A stretch of DNA of 64,000 nt from NCBI RefSeq assembly GCF_016598535.1, contig NZ_CP066779.1, positions 5,206,053 through 5,270,052 on the forward strand, in the 5' to 3' direction. Under the pieces are notes generated by a model, which searched no databases, had not been told where the DNA came from, and was given only the letters and a program-made list of their open reading frames with translations. Positions 47,132 through 57,777 of this stretch are shown in pieces (position 1 is the stretch's first letter; each line of letters begins with the position of its first letter). The position numbers and the translations under genes are program-made. This DNA is from Rhodococcus sp. P-2. Its GTDB lineage: Bacteria; Actinomycetota; Actinomycetes; Mycobacteriales; Mycobacteriaceae.

Positions 47132-48637
47132 ATGGTGGAAGAAACGAGTGCGCCCGATTACGCCGCGTACGCCGACACCAATCGACTGAAGCTGTTTTCG
47201 TTCACGATCGCGGAAAAACGGACCGAGTACCTCTGGGTGCTCCGTGCCTTCGACCATGCTCGCGCCAACTACACAGTGCTGCTGCACGCCGGAACAGTCG
47301 CGCAAATCCTCGAAAAGATCGGTGGCTCGGATCCGGCGGCCGATCTGTCGGCGGCGGAGGTCACTCCCCTGTTGGATCAGCTTCACGTCTGGGAGATCCT
47401 CGAGCGCAGCTACGACGGCACCCGCGCGGCCACGCTGGCCGAGTACCGTAATCGCCACTTCGTCTACCAGTTCGGTCAGGCCGGATATCAGGTCTATCGA
47501 TCAGTCGAGGACGTTCTTGCCGCCCGCCTGGACTCGGCGTCGCTTTCGCGTCTCGCCTTGGCGGATCTGCTCGCAGACATGTCCGAACTTGCCGAAGCCA
47601 ACCGCAGTTCCGACGGCGACCTGATCTTCCGCAAGCTCAAGCGCCTGGACTCGACGCTCTCCGACATGGCTGATCGAGCCGCGCACTTCTATCTGACACT
47701 GGGCGACCTGGTACGTACCACGGAGATCACTCCGCAGGCTTTCCTCACGCACAAGGACGCTCTGCTGACTCACATGCGCGAGTTCAGTTCCGACCTGGCG
47801 CGCTACGCCCCCAAGCTCAAGGAAGCGATCGAGCACGTCGAATCCACCGGTGTCGATCGCATGATCCGCCTCGCCGCGGCCAGTGACGAGCGGGTGTTCG
47901 TCCCGATCACCGAACGTGAAGACGACTGGGCGGCGCGGTGGCGAGGATTGACCGCCTGGTTCGTCTCCGCGGAATCGGGGATCAGCGAGTCCGAACGCCT
48001 CCGTGAGGGCACGATGAGTGCGATCGCCGCGGTTCTCGCCCTCCTTCGCCGCGTCACGGAGACACGTCGCGGCGGCGTCAGCCGCGAGAGCCAGCTCCGG
48101 CACCTCGCCGGCTGGTTTGCCGCCACGCCGTCCGAAGACGCAGCTCATGCTCTGTTCCAGGCAGTATTCGACCTCGGCCGTCCACGCCATCTCTCGATGG
48201 TGCATCCGGACGCCGACATCATTTCTCACTCGCGATCGTGGTGGGAGGCGCCGCCGGTGGAGATCGCACGAACCCTCGCCGAAACCGGCCGTCCGCCCTC
48301 ACCCGGATTGCCGAGCAAGGTCGCCCGCAACGACGGCAGCATCCGCCGACTGCGCGAAGAACAGTTGGCGGCGCAACGTACCCGCAGCGCCGCCGCGCAA
48401 TCTCTCGCGTCGAACGGTGTCTACCAGCGTGAACTCAACGAGCAGGAGACCGAAGTTTTGCTGAGTCTGCTCAATGCAGCATTGACCGCGCGTGTTCCGG
48501 TGGTGGGACGCGTCAAGAGCTCCACCGGTAGCGAGAACGGGGTGAAGCTGACACTGAGTCCCTCGGACGGTTCGACCACCATCAAGACCGCCCGCGGGCG
48601 TATGCATCTCGACGGTATCGAGGTCAGTGTTCGATGA
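47132..48637 (+). CDS. jetA: JetA-like protein (DUF2397/TIGR02677)
   Basis: This 501-aa protein has the DUF2397 layout: an N-terminal FSFTIAEKRTEYLWVLRAFDHA followed by wHTH-like and helical regions. In Wadjet-type systems it is the MukF-like kleisin that links the SMC heads. DUF2397, DUF2398, a large SMC ATPase and DUF2399 form a conserved four-gene neighbourhood; here the first, second and SMC genes are present in order. The start may be the GTG at 47135 instead. The stop overlaps the DUF2398 start (ATGA). Confidence 0.82.
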   Translation: MVEETSAPDYAAYADTNRLKLFSFTIAEKRTEYLWVLRAFDHARANYTVLLHAGTVAQILEKIGGSDPAADLSAAEVTPLLDQLHVWEILERSYDGTRAATLAEYRNRHFVYQFGQAGYQVYRSVEDVLAARLDSASLSRLALADLLADMSELAEANRSSDGDLIFRKLKRLDSTLSDMADRAAHFYLTLGDLVRTTEITPQAFLTHKDALLTHMREFSSDLARYAPKLKEAIEHVESTGVDRMIRLAAASDERVFVPITEREDDWAARWRGLTAWFVSAESGISESERLREGTMSAIAAVLALLRRVTETRRGGVSRESQLRHLAGWFAATPSEDAAHALFQAVFDLGRPRHLSMVHPDADIISHSRSWWEAPPVEIARTLAETGRPPSPGLPSKVARNDGSIRRLREEQLAAQRTRSAAAQSLASNGVYQRELNEQETEVLLSLLNAALTARVPVVGRVKSSTGSENGVKLTLSPSDGSTTIKTARGRMHLDGIEVSVR

Positions 48638-50076
48638 GAGCTCGCGAGATCACGCCCCTTGCCCTCGATTCGTACCAACGCGCGGCGCGCGTCATTCTGT
48701 CCAACCACCTGATCACCTCGACGTATCCGGATCGAATTGCGTTGCCGCTCTTGCGCCGTTGGGCCACCGAGCTGCGTGACGACCTACTGGAACTGTTCGG
48801 CTACCGCCTCGAGGTGACAGAGACCACCGCGCGCCTGTTCACGGTGTCGGATCGACTCAACCCGTCGGCACCGGCCCGGACTGCCTCCGAGCGAACCTTC
48901 GATCGCACGCGCTACGCGTACCTGGCGTTGTGCCTGGCCGCGTTGGGCCGCGCCGGAAACCAGATCACGTTGTCGGAGTTGGCCGATCACGTCGCGGCCG
49001 ACGCCGCGCAGGTGGACGGCGTCGAACTGTCCACCGATCGTGCGTCGGACCGCGACGCGTTCGTCGACGCCGTCGGTTGGCTCGGCGTCAGGGGCGCCAT
49101 CGCCCTGGCCGACGGTGACGCTAACGGCTGGGCGTCCAATCCCGAAGCGGGCGAAGCGCTTTACGACATCGATCGTTCCGTCGTCGTCGCCCTCTTCCGT
49201 CCGCCGCGTGCCCTGCAGCACCTGCACTCCATTCGAGGACTGTTGGCCGCCGAGACCTCGAGCGCCTCTGAGGACGACGGAATTCCCGTGGACGCGAAGG
49301 AGATCGGCCGCCGGGTCCGCCGGGCTCTCGTCGAGCGGCCGGTCGTACTGGCCGGCGAACTCGATCAGCACGAGTTGATCGCGTTGGCGCAGCCCAAGAC
49401 CGCGTCGGAGGTCGAACTCCTGACGGGGTTGGTGGCCGAGCGCCGTGCCGAGGGGATCGCGATGATCGATCCCACCGGTCGCCTCTCCGACGTCCGCTTC
49501 CCGAGTACCGGAACGATCGCCCAGGTAGCGCTACTCCTCGCCGGCGAGATTGCCGACCGCGTACTCGACGTCGACGCTCCGGAGCTGCCGAAACTTCCGA
49601 TCCCGCACGTGTCGGACGATCACCTGATCGAACAACTCGATGCCGCCATCCCTGAGGCCGGGATCTTCGAGGACCTCGCCGACGAGGACGACGACTTCGT
49701 GCTGCCTGCCGGCGAACCGGCCGAGCCCCCGGAACCCGTCACGTACCCGATGATCGACGACGACTGGCTCGCCGACAAGGTCACCGAGTTGGTGGACCAG
49801 TTCGGACGCACGTTCGCAGCGCAATGGCAGGCCGATCACAACGGGCTGCGCAAGCAGGCGCTCGGGTTGCTGCAACGTCTGCGCCTGACGCATGCGGTCG
49901 ACGGCGGCGTACTGGTGTTGCCCGTCCTTGCCCGGTACCGCGACGTCGTGGTCTCCGTACGCGAACGCGATCCTCAGATCGACTTCGCGGTAGACAACTC
50001 CGCACCGGATCCGGTCGACGAATTCGGCCCCGAATCTTCCACCAACGGCGAACTATCAGAGGTAGAGAACGTATGA
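48634..50076 (+). CDS. jetB: JetB-like protein (DUF2398/TIGR02678)
   Basis: This 480-aa protein matches the DUF2398 layout: YQRAARVILSNHLITSTYPDRIALPLLRRWATEL at the N-terminus, tandem winged-helix-like segments, and an acidic C-terminus (about 355-480, with DLADEDDDF). In Wadjet complexes it is the MukE-like KITE dimer that binds the kleisin. It overlaps both neighbours by ATGA, so the three subunits are translated in a fixed ratio. Confidence 0.82.
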   Translation: MRAREITPLALDSYQRAARVILSNHLITSTYPDRIALPLLRRWATELRDDLLELFGYRLEVTETTARLFTVSDRLNPSAPARTASERTFDRTRYAYLALCLAALGRAGNQITLSELADHVAADAAQVDGVELSTDRASDRDAFVDAVGWLGVRGAIALADGDANGWASNPEAGEALYDIDRSVVVALFRPPRALQHLHSIRGLLAAETSSASEDDGIPVDAKEIGRRVRRALVERPVVLAGELDQHELIALAQPKTASEVELLTGLVAERRAEGIAMIDPTGRLSDVRFPSTGTIAQVALLLAGEIADRVLDVDAPELPKLPIPHVSDDHLIEQLDAAIPEAGIFEDLADEDDDFVLPAGEPAEPPEPVTYPMIDDDWLADKVTELVDQFGRTFAAQWQADHNGLRKQALGLLQRLRLTHAVDGGVLVLPVLARYRDVVVSVRERDPQIDFAVDNSAPDPVDEFGPESSTNGELSEVENV

Positions 50077-53000
50077 GCAACGCCCGCTTCCGACCTACTC
50101 GGGCTGGAATCATCAACCTCTGGGATTACCGAGACCAGGAGTTCTCGTTCGCCGACGGTCGACTGGTCCTACGAGGGCCAAACGGATCCGGCAAGACCAA
50201 GGCCCTCGAGGTCTTGTTCCCGTTCGTTTTCGACGGCCGCATCGAACCGCGGCGCCTCAACCCCTTCGCCGGTGAAGAGCGCACGATGAAGTCCAACCTG
50301 CTCTACCGGGGCCAGGACAGCGCGCACTCCTACGTGTGGATGGAGTTCTGCCGCGGCTCCCTCGAAGATCCCGAGTCGGTGACCGTGGGCATCGGCATGC
50401 GTGCAACCCGCACCAACGACAAGGTCACCCGTTGGTACTTCGTCGCCGACGGCCGCGTCGGAGTCGACTTCTCGCTGATCGGCAACGACGATCGCCCTCT
50501 CACCAAGAAGCAGTTGGCCGAACAACTCGGCAGCGATTCCATCACCGACCGTCCCCTCGACTACCGCACCGCGATCGACGCGCGGATGTTCGGTCTCGGT
50601 GTGCAGCGTTACGACCAGCTGATCAACCTCATTCTCACGCTACGCCGACCCCAGCTCGCGAAGAACCTTGATCCGAAGGGCCTTTCGCAGGCGCTCACCG
50701 ACGGCCTCCGTCCGCTCGACGATCAACTCGTCCTCGAAGCTGCGCGTTCGTTCAGCGACATGGAGGAGGTCGGCCGCGCGCTCGAGGGACTCGCGGCCGC
50801 CGATCAGGCAGCACAGAGTTTCATCGGGGTCTACACCAAGTACCTGCGTCAGCAGTCGCGCGGAGAGATCGAACAGGTCAGCACCCGCCTCGCAGCGGTC
50901 ACCAGAGGTGTTGCCGCCATGGACGAGTCGTCGCTCGCCCAGACCCGCAGCCGTGAGGCACGCGCAGCAGCCGAGGAGCGCTTCAACCAGGCCGAACAGG
51001 CACTCGAGAATGCGCGCGCCAATGTCGAAGCGTTGCAACGCTCGAGCGCCTACGAAGGCAAACAGCAGCTCGACGATCTCGCCCAGGCGGTCGCGACGCT
51101 CAAGCTCTCGACCGAGCAGCAGGCAGACAAGTCACGGAAAGCGCAGGCCGCACTGGCGCAGCGCGGCGACGAAGCCGACAAGGCCGCATCGTCGGTCAAG
51201 CGTGCGGCCGAAGCACTCTCGCGCGCCGAGGACGAACTGCAGGCAGCCGCCGAGGACGCCGGCATCGTCTGGACTCCCCTACCCGACGGCTCACGCAGCG
51301 ACCAGATCACGGCAGCCGTCCGTGGACATGCCGAAGAGCGTGACGGGGACGTGCGCGTCGTCCGCGCCGCTCTGGCGACCGTCGAGAAGGCCTCGACCGA
51401 ACGCTCTCGGGCCGAAAACAGCTCGCGCCGTGGACAAGAGCTGCTCGAAGCGTCCAAGGCCGCTGTGCTCGAGGGCGAAGCTGCCGTGGAACTCGCGCGC
51501 AGTCAGTGCGCCAGCGGGCTGCGCGCCTGGTGGACCGATCATTCCTCCTTGTTCTCGGCTGTCGGCGCCGACACATCGCTGTTCGAGGCACTCGACTCAG
51601 CGCTCGCCCAGGTCGGCGACGAGGACGCTCCGGCGTTGTCCGCAGTGCTCGCCGAGCACACCGAGGCAGGCTCCGAGACGCTACGCGAGCGTCGACGCGA
51701 AGCAGAGGCGGAAATCTCGGCATCACACGCCTCGATCGCGGCTCTGAAGGCCGAACGCAAGACCGTCTCGGCGGAACACGACGACGCTCCGCCTGCCTTC
51801 CACGCACGTACCGACAACCGCAGTGCCCTGGGTGGTGCACCGCTGTGGCAGCTGGTGCGCTTCGTCGACTCCGTCGAACCGGACGTGGCCACGGGAATCG
51901 AATCCGCACTCCAGGCGGCAAATCTGCTGGACGGCTGGGTCTGCCCGGACGAGACGATTCCCGAGCACGTCAGTGAGCAGTTCCTGACGGCTCTTCCCGT
52001 CAAGCAGCGCCCGAAGGGACGCACGCTGGCCGACGTCCTCGAGGTCGAAGGCAATGCCGACGTACCCGACGCTCGGGTACAGGACATTCTCGCGTCGATC
52101 AGTCTCGTCGAGGCACCGGGCGACACGGACGCAAGCGTCGCGATCGGCGTCGACGGCCGCTTCTGGCAAGGCGTCTCGCGCGGCCGGCACGTCAAGTCCG
52201 ACGCCGAGTACATCGGCACGACAGCGCGGGCGCGTCGACGCGAAGCTCGGATCACCGAGATCGATGCGGCTCTGGAAGTACTTGCCGCGGCAGTCGATAC
52301 GGCCAAGGCACTGGTAGCGCAGACTACCGAGCAGCTGAGTCGGATCAACTCTGCGGCAAAGGAATTGCCGAAGACAGGTTCGATCCTGCGCGCACTCAAG
52401 ACCGTCACCGAATCCGCCGGAGCACTCCGCACTCGCTCGGAGGCCACGGAAACGGCACAACGCGAACTCGATGCGGCGATCGCCGATCTCGCGGCGAAGG
52501 AAAAGCGACTCCGAGCGACGGCGTCGCAGCACCGGACCCCGCACGTCGGCCGTGAACTCGACTCCCTCGCCGCAGCCATCCGTCATTTCGAGAAGCAGGG
52601 CGAACTGGCACTGCGCTGCCGACGCGAGCATGCCAAGGAAGTCGAACTCGAACGCGAGTCCCGCGACCGACTCGACGAATCACGTGCCAATGCCGAGGAA
52701 TTCGCCGAGGAAGCCGCCATCGCCGAGGAGAGTCTGCTCCAGCAGGTGCAGCGTCTCGAGACACTGCGCGACACCCTCGGTGCGAGCGCCGAGCAGATCG
52801 ATCTGGACCTGGCAAAAGCCCGCGCGAAGATCGAGGAATGCAAGGTCGAGCAGCGTGCAGCGCGAAAGGCGTACGACGCCGCGGTGCTCCAGATCGGCAC
52901 AGCCGAGGGTGCGTACAACACCGCTGTCGAGACGCTTCGGCACACCCTGACCGAAACCCGCAGTGATGCAGAGCGACTCGCACCCTATGCTCGTCCGGAT

Positions 53001-54248
53001 CTACTCGAGTTGTTGGGCGTCAAGGAACATCTGAGCTGGCCGGCAAGTTCGGCGGCGTGGATGAGCCCCGATCAGTTGGTCTACCGCATCCAGAACGAAG
53101 ATCGCAGTGAGGACGCGGCCCACCCGCCGGTCCTGCCCGAAGACGTCGACAAGTTGTACCGAGCGCTCGAGGCTGCGACCTCGGCGGTACGCGTCACCGA
53201 CGGCGCCCGCAAGGCAACCCGCACGGCACTGACCTCGGCGTTGCAGGACTTCGACGCCCAACTCGCAGCGGCCGGACAGGACTACCGTCTGCAGTGGGAT
53301 GCACCGGACGGACTGACCGTCGTACGAGTGCAGGATGATCAGGGCTATTCGTCGATCGGTGAATTCGCAACGCGGATCCACGATGCTCGCGGCGATCAGG
53401 AGCAGTTGCTCACCGAATCCGAACGTCGCATTCTCGAAGATGCTCTGCTGACCGGTTTGGCTCAGCAGATTCACGAGCGCACGGTCGACGCGCGCGAGTT
53501 GATCGCTCAAATGGGCACCGAGATGCGTGAGCGTCGTATGTCCTCGGGCAACACCATCGGCGTTCACTGGGTGCTCGCCGACAATCTCGACGACAGCTCG
53601 CGGGCGATCTCCAAGCTGCTGGATCGCGATGCGTCGGCCCTCGGCGTCGACGAACTGGCCACTCTGCGAGCACATTTCGCGACCCAGATCCGCACCGCCC
53701 GCGCCGCGCATCCCGAGCGTTCCTACCCGGAGATCCTGTCGTCGGCGCTCGACTACCGCCAGTGGCGCGTGTTCTCGTTCACCCTCATCAGCGGTGAGGG
53801 CAAGGAGGACCGGCTGACCGTTGCGCGACACAGCGCACTGTCCGGTGGCGAGCAGTCGGTTTCACTGCACCTTCCGCTCTTCGCCGCGGCGCACGTCATG
53901 CTGGACTCGGCCGACCCGCACGCCCCACGTCTGCTGGCACTGGACGAGGCGTTCGCCGGTGTCGACGACAACGGTCGCAGCGAACTGCTCGGCTTGAGCG
54001 TTCAGTTCGACCTGGATCTCTTCATGACCGGCTACGACCTGTGGATCACGTACGCGGACGTCCCGGGGTGTGCTCACTACGATCTCGCGCACTCCACGGC
54101 CGAGCAGGCAGTCAGCGCCGCGCTGCTGGTGTGGTCGAACGGTGAGCTGCTCGCCGAGCACGACGGAACCGATCTGGCGAGGGCGTTGGGCTCGCCGCTG
54201 CGGCGCCGGGTGCCGACACCAGCCGAAGGTGCGCTGGACTACGCCTAG
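50073..54248 (+). CDS. jetC: JetC-like SMC/MukB-type ATPase (TIGR02680)
   Basis: This 1391-aa protein is the SMC subunit. It has Walker A GPNGSGKT at 35-42, long heptad-rich coiled coils (about 330-560 and 830-1060) around a hinge-like region at about 600-750, and C-terminal signature LSGGEQ (about 1256) with Walker B LLALDEAF (about 1287-1294). It would use ATP to extrude or cleave-trap circular DNA with JetA/JetB. In four-gene systems a JetD (DUF2399) nuclease-like subunit completes the complex; none is found here. The ATG overlaps the jetB stop. Confidence 0.88.
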   Translation: MSNARFRPTRAGIINLWDYRDQEFSFADGRLVLRGPNGSGKTKALEVLFPFVFDGRIEPRRLNPFAGEERTMKSNLLYRGQDSAHSYVWMEFCRGSLEDPESVTVGIGMRATRTNDKVTRWYFVADGRVGVDFSLIGNDDRPLTKKQLAEQLGSDSITDRPLDYRTAIDARMFGLGVQRYDQLINLILTLRRPQLAKNLDPKGLSQALTDGLRPLDDQLVLEAARSFSDMEEVGRALEGLAAADQAAQSFIGVYTKYLRQQSRGEIEQVSTRLAAVTRGVAAMDESSLAQTRSREARAAAEERFNQAEQALENARANVEALQRSSAYEGKQQLDDLAQAVATLKLSTEQQADKSRKAQAALAQRGDEADKAASSVKRAAEALSRAEDELQAAAEDAGIVWTPLPDGSRSDQITAAVRGHAEERDGDVRVVRAALATVEKASTERSRAENSSRRGQELLEASKAAVLEGEAAVELARSQCASGLRAWWTDHSSLFSAVGADTSLFEALDSALAQVGDEDAPALSAVLAEHTEAGSETLRERRREAEAEISASHASIAALKAERKTVSAEHDDAPPAFHARTDNRSALGGAPLWQLVRFVDSVEPDVATGIESALQAANLLDGWVCPDETIPEHVSEQFLTALPVKQRPKGRTLADVLEVEGNADVPDARVQDILASISLVEAPGDTDASVAIGVDGRFWQGVSRGRHVKSDAEYIGTTARARRREARITEIDAALEVLAAAVDTAKALVAQTTEQLSRINSAAKELPKTGSILRALKTVTESAGALRTRSEATETAQRELDAAIADLAAKEKRLRATASQHRTPHVGRELDSLAAAIRHFEKQGELALRCRREHAKEVELERESRDRLDESRANAEEFAEEAAIAEESLLQQVQRLETLRDTLGASAEQIDLDLAKARAKIEECKVEQRAARKAYDAAVLQIGTAEGAYNTAVETLRHTLTETRSDAERLAPYARPDLLELLGVKEHLSWPASSAAWMSPDQLVYRIQNEDRSEDAAHPPVLPEDVDKLYRALEAATSAVRVTDGARKATRTALTSALQDFDAQLAAAGQDYRLQWDAPDGLTVVRVQDDQGYSSIGEFATRIHDARGDQEQLLTESERRILEDALLTGLAQQIHERTVDARELIAQMGTEMRERRMSSGNTIGVHWVLADNLDDSSRAISKLLDRDASALGVDELATLRAHFATQIRTARAAHPERSYPEILSSALDYRQWRVFSFTLISGEGKEDRLTVARHSALSGGEQSVSLHLPLFAAAHVMLDSADPHAPRLLALDEAFAGVDDNGRSELLGLSVQFDLDLFMTGYDLWITYADVPGCAHYDLAHSTAEQAVSAALLVWSNGELLAEHDGTDLARALGSPLRRRVPTPAEGALDYA

Positions 54249-54251
54249 AAA

Positions 54252-54301
54252 CTGCTGTGCGCCTTTATTAACCGCGGGCGGTTAATAAAGGCGCACAGCA
54301 G
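54252..54301. terminator. 24-bp near-perfect palindromic terminator
   Basis: Two 24-nt perfectly complementary arms (54252-54275 and 54278-54301) meet at a 2-nt centre, right after the jetC stop and 4 bp before the mshC stop. It includes an AT-rich block (TTTATTAA). It is the longest hairpin in the window and should terminate both convergent operons. Confidence 0.8.
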
Positions 54302-54305
54302 GGGT

Positions 54306-55547
54306 TCAGCGAAGCGAAATACCCAGCAAAGCGTCGACGGCATCGGCGAACTCGCCGGGTGCCTGCGCGTCGGATCCGCCGCCCTCGATTGCTCGGCGTG
54401 CCCAGCCGTCGAGCGCGTCGAGCGCCTTCGGGGTGTCGAGGTCGTCGGCCAGGTGCTGACGCAACCGTGCGACGGTGTCGGTGGCGGACGGCGCGGAACC
54501 GAGGGCGGCCGCCTCCCGCCACAGCTTCAGACGTGACTGCGCCTCCTCGAGGACCTGTTCGGTCCAGGCGCGATCCTGGCGGTAGTGACCGGAGAGCAGT
54601 CCGAGGCGGATCGCTGCGGGGTCCACCCCTTCGCCGCGCAGCTTGGAGACGAAGACCAGGTTCCCGCGGCTCTTCGACATCTTCTCGCCGTCGAGGCCGA
54701 TCATGCCGGTATGTACGTAGTGCCGCGCGAAACGGCGATCACCCGTTGCCGATTCCGCATGTGCAGCCGAGAACTCGTGGTGCGGGAAGATCAGGTCGCT
54801 GCCGCCGCCCTGGACGTCGAATCCGGAGCCGATGCGATTGAGCGCAATGGCAGCGCATTCGATGTGCCAACCGGGGCGTCCCGGCCCGAAGGGTGAGGGC
54901 CACGAGGGCTCGCCCGGACGCTCGGCACGCCAGACGAGTGCATCGAGCGGATTGCGCTTTCCGACGCGATCGGGATCTCCGCCGCGTTCGGCGAAGAACT
55001 TCTCCATCGTCGCGCGGTCGTACCCCGACTCGTAACCGAACTGCTCGGTCGCGTCGGCGCGGAAGTAGACGTCGGGGAACTCGGCGTCGTCGACGATGTA
55101 TGCGGCGCCGGAGGCCACGAACTTCTCCACCAACTCGACTACTTCGTTCACCGATTCGACGGCGCCGATGTAGTCCTTAGGCGGAAGCACGCGCAGCGCT
55201 TCCATGTCCTCGCGGAAGAGGGCCGTCTCACGCATGCCGAGGACGATCCAGTCCTCGCCGTCGCGGTTGGCGCGCTCGAACAGCGGGTCGTCCACGTCAG
55301 TCACGTTCTGGACGTAGTGAACGTCGTGTCCGGCGTCGCGCCACATGCGGTTCACGAGGTCGAACGTGAGGTACGTGGCCGCGTGGCCGAGGTGGGTGGC
55401 GTCGTACGGGGTGATGCCGCAGACGTACATCGTCGCCTTCTTGCCCGGCGTGACGGGGCGAACCTGACGGTCGGCTGTGTCGTACAGCCGCAACGGCGGC
55501 CCCTGACCGGGAACGGACGGGAGTGCGGTATCGGACCAAGACTGCAT
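54306..55547 (-). CDS. mshC: Cysteine-1D-myo-inosityl glucosaminide ligase MshC
   Basis: MshC joins cysteine to GlcN-Ins, a step in making mycothiol, the main thiol of actinobacteria. The 413-aa protein is a cysteinyl-tRNA-synthetase paralogue with the HIGH-like [11 protein letters not shown] motif, zinc-binding Cys/His ([15 protein letters not shown]) and the KMSKS loop KMSKSRGN. The ATG at 55547 is preceded at 7 nt by a TAGGCT -10 that overlaps the mmpL stop. Confidence 0.95.
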   Translation of the reverse strand: MQSWSDTALPSVPGQGPPLRLYDTADRQVRPVTPGKKATMYVCGITPYDATHLGHAATYLTFDLVNRMWRDAGHDVHYVQNVTDVDDPLFERANRDGEDWIVLGMRETALFREDMEALRVLPPKDYIGAVESVNEVVELVEKFVASGAAYIVDDAEFPDVYFRADATEQFGYESGYDRATMEKFFAERGGDPDRVGKRNPLDALVWRAERPGEPSWPSPFGPGRPGWHIECAAIALNRIGSGFDVQGGGSDLIFPHHEFSAAHAESATGDRRFARHYVHTGMIGLDGEKMSKSRGNLVFVSKLRGEGVDPAAIRLGLLSGHYRQDRAWTEQVLEEAQSRLKLWREAAALGSAPSATDTVARLRQHLADDLDTPKALDALDGWARRAIEGGGSDAQAPGEFADAVDALLGISLR

Positions 55548-55554
55548 GCTGCCG

Positions 55555-55560
55555 AGCCTA
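55555..55560 (-). promoter_or_regulatory. -10 hexamer TAGGCT for leaderless mshC
   Basis: On the minus strand TAGGCT ends 7 nt before the mshC ATG; its TAG is also the stop codon of the mmpL gene. Confidence 0.4.
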
Positions 55561-57693
55561 GTGGAGACTGCTCTGGGGCTGGGAAGGTGCTGGCTGATCC
55601 TGCTCCGGTTCGGGCGTCGACGCGAGCTTGCTCGGCCACCAGATCTTCTGACCGATGTCGTAGGTCAAGGCCGGGACCAGCAAGGATCGGACGATCAGGG
55701 CGTCGAGTAGGACACCGAACGCCACGATGAACGCGATCTGTGCGAGGAACAACAGCGGGATCACCGCCAACGCCGAGAAGGTTGCTGCCAGAACAACTCC
55801 GGCAGAGGTGATCACTCCACCGGTCACGGTGAGTCCCCTCAGCGCACCCGCCCGAGTGCCGATCTTCAGCGCTTCCTCACGCACCCTCGTCATGAGGAAG
55901 ATGTTGTAGTCGATTCCCAGCGCCACGAGGAACACGAACGCGAACAGCGGGACCACCGGATCCGCGCCCGGGAAGCCGAAGATATGGTCGAACACCAGCG
56001 ACGAAATGCCCAGTGTCGCAGCAAACGAGAGCACAACGGTGCCCATGAGGAGCAGCGGTGCGAGCAGCGAGCGCAGCAGGAGCGAGAGAATCACGAACAC
56101 CACGATGATCACCACGGGAATGATCAGTGTCCGGTCCCGCGTCGAGGTGGTCTTGGTGTCGAGGTCGGTCGCGGTCACACCGCCCACCAACGCATCGGCA
56201 CCGTCGACGGCGTGAACTGCATCACGTAGCCGAACAATCGTGTCTTCGGCCGCGAGCGAATCGGCAGCGTCAGTCAGCGTCGCCTGCAGGGAGACTCGTC
56301 CGTCGACCACCAGAGGTGCTCCCCCGTTCTGGACAACACTCACATCGCTGACACCTTCGACGCGACTCGCTTCGACGACGGCATCGGCGTGGCCGGCATT
56401 GGCGATCACCACCGCGGGCGACCCGGAACCCGCGTCGAAGTGCTCACCGAGAATCTCCTGGCCTGCAACCGAATCGACGTCGAGCAAGAAGATGTCGGAC
56501 GAAGAGACACCGCTGGCTTTGAACTGCGGCATCATCAGCGCGAAGATCACAAGCACCAGCGTCGACGCCACCCAGAAGCGGCGCGGATGCCGACCGATTC
56601 GAGCAGCGAGCCCGGCCCAGAACCGGTGATCGCTCGCCTCGTCGTGGTGCTCGCGGTCGGCGTCGAACTTCGGTGTGGTCGGCCAGTACGCCGTCCTCCC
56701 GAACAGAACGAGGACAGCAGGTAGGAACGTCATCGATGCGAGGAAGGACGCGGCGATGCCGATGGCGGCCACCGGACCGAGTCCGCGGTTCGAGTTCAGG
56801 TCGGAGAGCAACAGGCACAGAACGCCCGCGATGACCGTTCCGGCAGATGCTGCAACTGGTTCGAGCGTCGCGCGCCACGCAGTGCGCATTGCTGCGTACT
56901 TGTCCTTCTCGATCCGCAGTTCCTCCCGGTAGCGAGAGACCAGAAGTAGCGCGTAGTCGGTGGCGGCACCGAACACGAGGATGAACAGGATGCCCTGGCT
57001 CTGACCGTTCAGTGCGATGACGTCCGCGTCGGCGAGCAGATACACGAGCAAGCTCGACAATCCGAGCGCGAAGATCGCCGAGAAGATCACCACGAACGGC
57101 AGGATCGGGCTCCGGTAGACGACGATCAGGATCAGGATCACGACGGATCCGGCAACTAACAACAGCAGTCCGTCGATACCGGCGAATGCCGCCGACAGAT
57201 CCGCAACCTGCCCGGCGGGACCGGTGACCTTGACTGTCAGTCCGTCGGGGCTCGACTCCAGCGCCGCGCGCAGCGCTTTCACGCTGTCCTTGACCTCGAG
57301 GGTGCTGTCGACGGGCAGGAACATCTGGAGCGCCTGCCCGTCGGCCGACGGGATCGGCGGCGATGCGGCGTCTCCGAATCCCTCGGTACCGACAAACGAA
57401 TCGACGGCCTCGGACAGGAAGGTGGAGTCGGTGGGCTCGAGTCCTCCGGATCGTTCCGCCACGACGATGGCCGGCACGAAACGTGTGTCCGTGAAGCTCT
57501 CTTGAAGCTTCGCCACCTCGGTGGCTTCGGCCGAGGCCGGCAGGAACGACGTGTTGTCGTTCTGCTGCACCGTGCTGAGCTTTCCGGCGAACGGCCCGCC
57601 GAATCCTCCGATGGCCAGCCAGCCGATCACGAGGAGAGCTGGCACAATCCATCGAAGGCGACGAACAGGACGATTTTGTACTGGTGTGCTCAC
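55558..57693 (-). CDS. MMPL-family (RND) transporter
   Basis: This 711-aa protein has the MmpL topology: a first membrane helix (about residues 10-30), an outside loop, a block of five helices, a second outside loop and a second block of helices, with the [19 protein letters not shown] and [22 protein letters not shown] core motifs that carry the proton-relay Asp residues. It probably exports a lipid or drug using proton-motive force. I chose the GTG at 57693 with an SD (CTGGAG); an ATG at 57747 would overlap the palindrome proposed as operator. It is divergent from marR. Confidence 0.86.
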   Translation of the reverse strand: MSTPVQNRPVRRLRWIVPALLVIGWLAIGGFGGPFAGKLSTVQQNDNTSFLPASAEATEVAKLQESFTDTRFVPAIVVAERSGGLEPTDSTFLSEAVDSFVGTEGFGDAASPPIPSADGQALQMFLPVDSTLEVKDSVKALRAALESSPDGLTVKVTGPAGQVADLSAAFAGIDGLLLLVAGSVVILILIVVYRSPILPFVVIFSAIFALGLSSLLVYLLADADVIALNGQSQGILFILVFGAATDYALLLVSRYREELRIEKDKYAAMRTAWRATLEPVAASAGTVIAGVLCLLLSDLNSNRGLGPVAAIGIAASFLASMTFLPAVLVLFGRTAYWPTTPKFDADREHHDEASDHRFWAGLAARIGRHPRRFWVASTLVLVIFALMMPQFKASGVSSSDIFLLDVDSVAGQEILGEHFDAGSGSPAVVIANAGHADAVVEASRVEGVSDVSVVQNGGAPLVVDGRVSLQATLTDAADSLAAEDTIVRLRDAVHAVDGADALVGGVTATDLDTKTTSTRDRTLIIPVVIIVVFVILSLLLRSLLAPLLLMGTVVLSFAATLGISSLVFDHIFGFPGADPVVPLFAFVFLVALGIDYNIFLMTRVREEALKIGTRAGALRGLTVTGGVITSAGVVLAATFSALAVIPLLFLAQIAFIVAFGVLLDALIVRSLLVPALTYDIGQKIWWPSKLASTPEPEQDQPAPSQPQSSLH

Positions 57694-57740
57694 TGGGTCT
57701 CCAGGGATCGGCAGCAGAGAGGGCTTGCCGACTATTTTGT

Positions 57741-57752
57741 TCAGCATGCTGA
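57741..57752. promoter_or_regulatory. Palindrome TCAGCATGCTGA, candidate MarR operator
   Basis: A perfect 12-bp palindrome lies in the divergent mmpL/marR gap, 25 bp before the marR start and 47 bp before the mmpL start, the place where a MarR repressor would control both. Confidence 0.45.
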
Positions 57753-57777
57753 GTAATTGCAAACGGAAGGCACGAAC

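Noticed and set aside
47132-54248. JetD or a toxin hidden on the opposite strand of the SMC operon
   Set aside because: All antisense frames there are shadows without TOPRIM or other motifs and lack start signals.
45866-54305. Mobile island ends or attachment sites around the SMC operon
   Set aside because: I found no tRNA, integrase, transposase or direct repeats at its ends, and base composition matches its neighbours.
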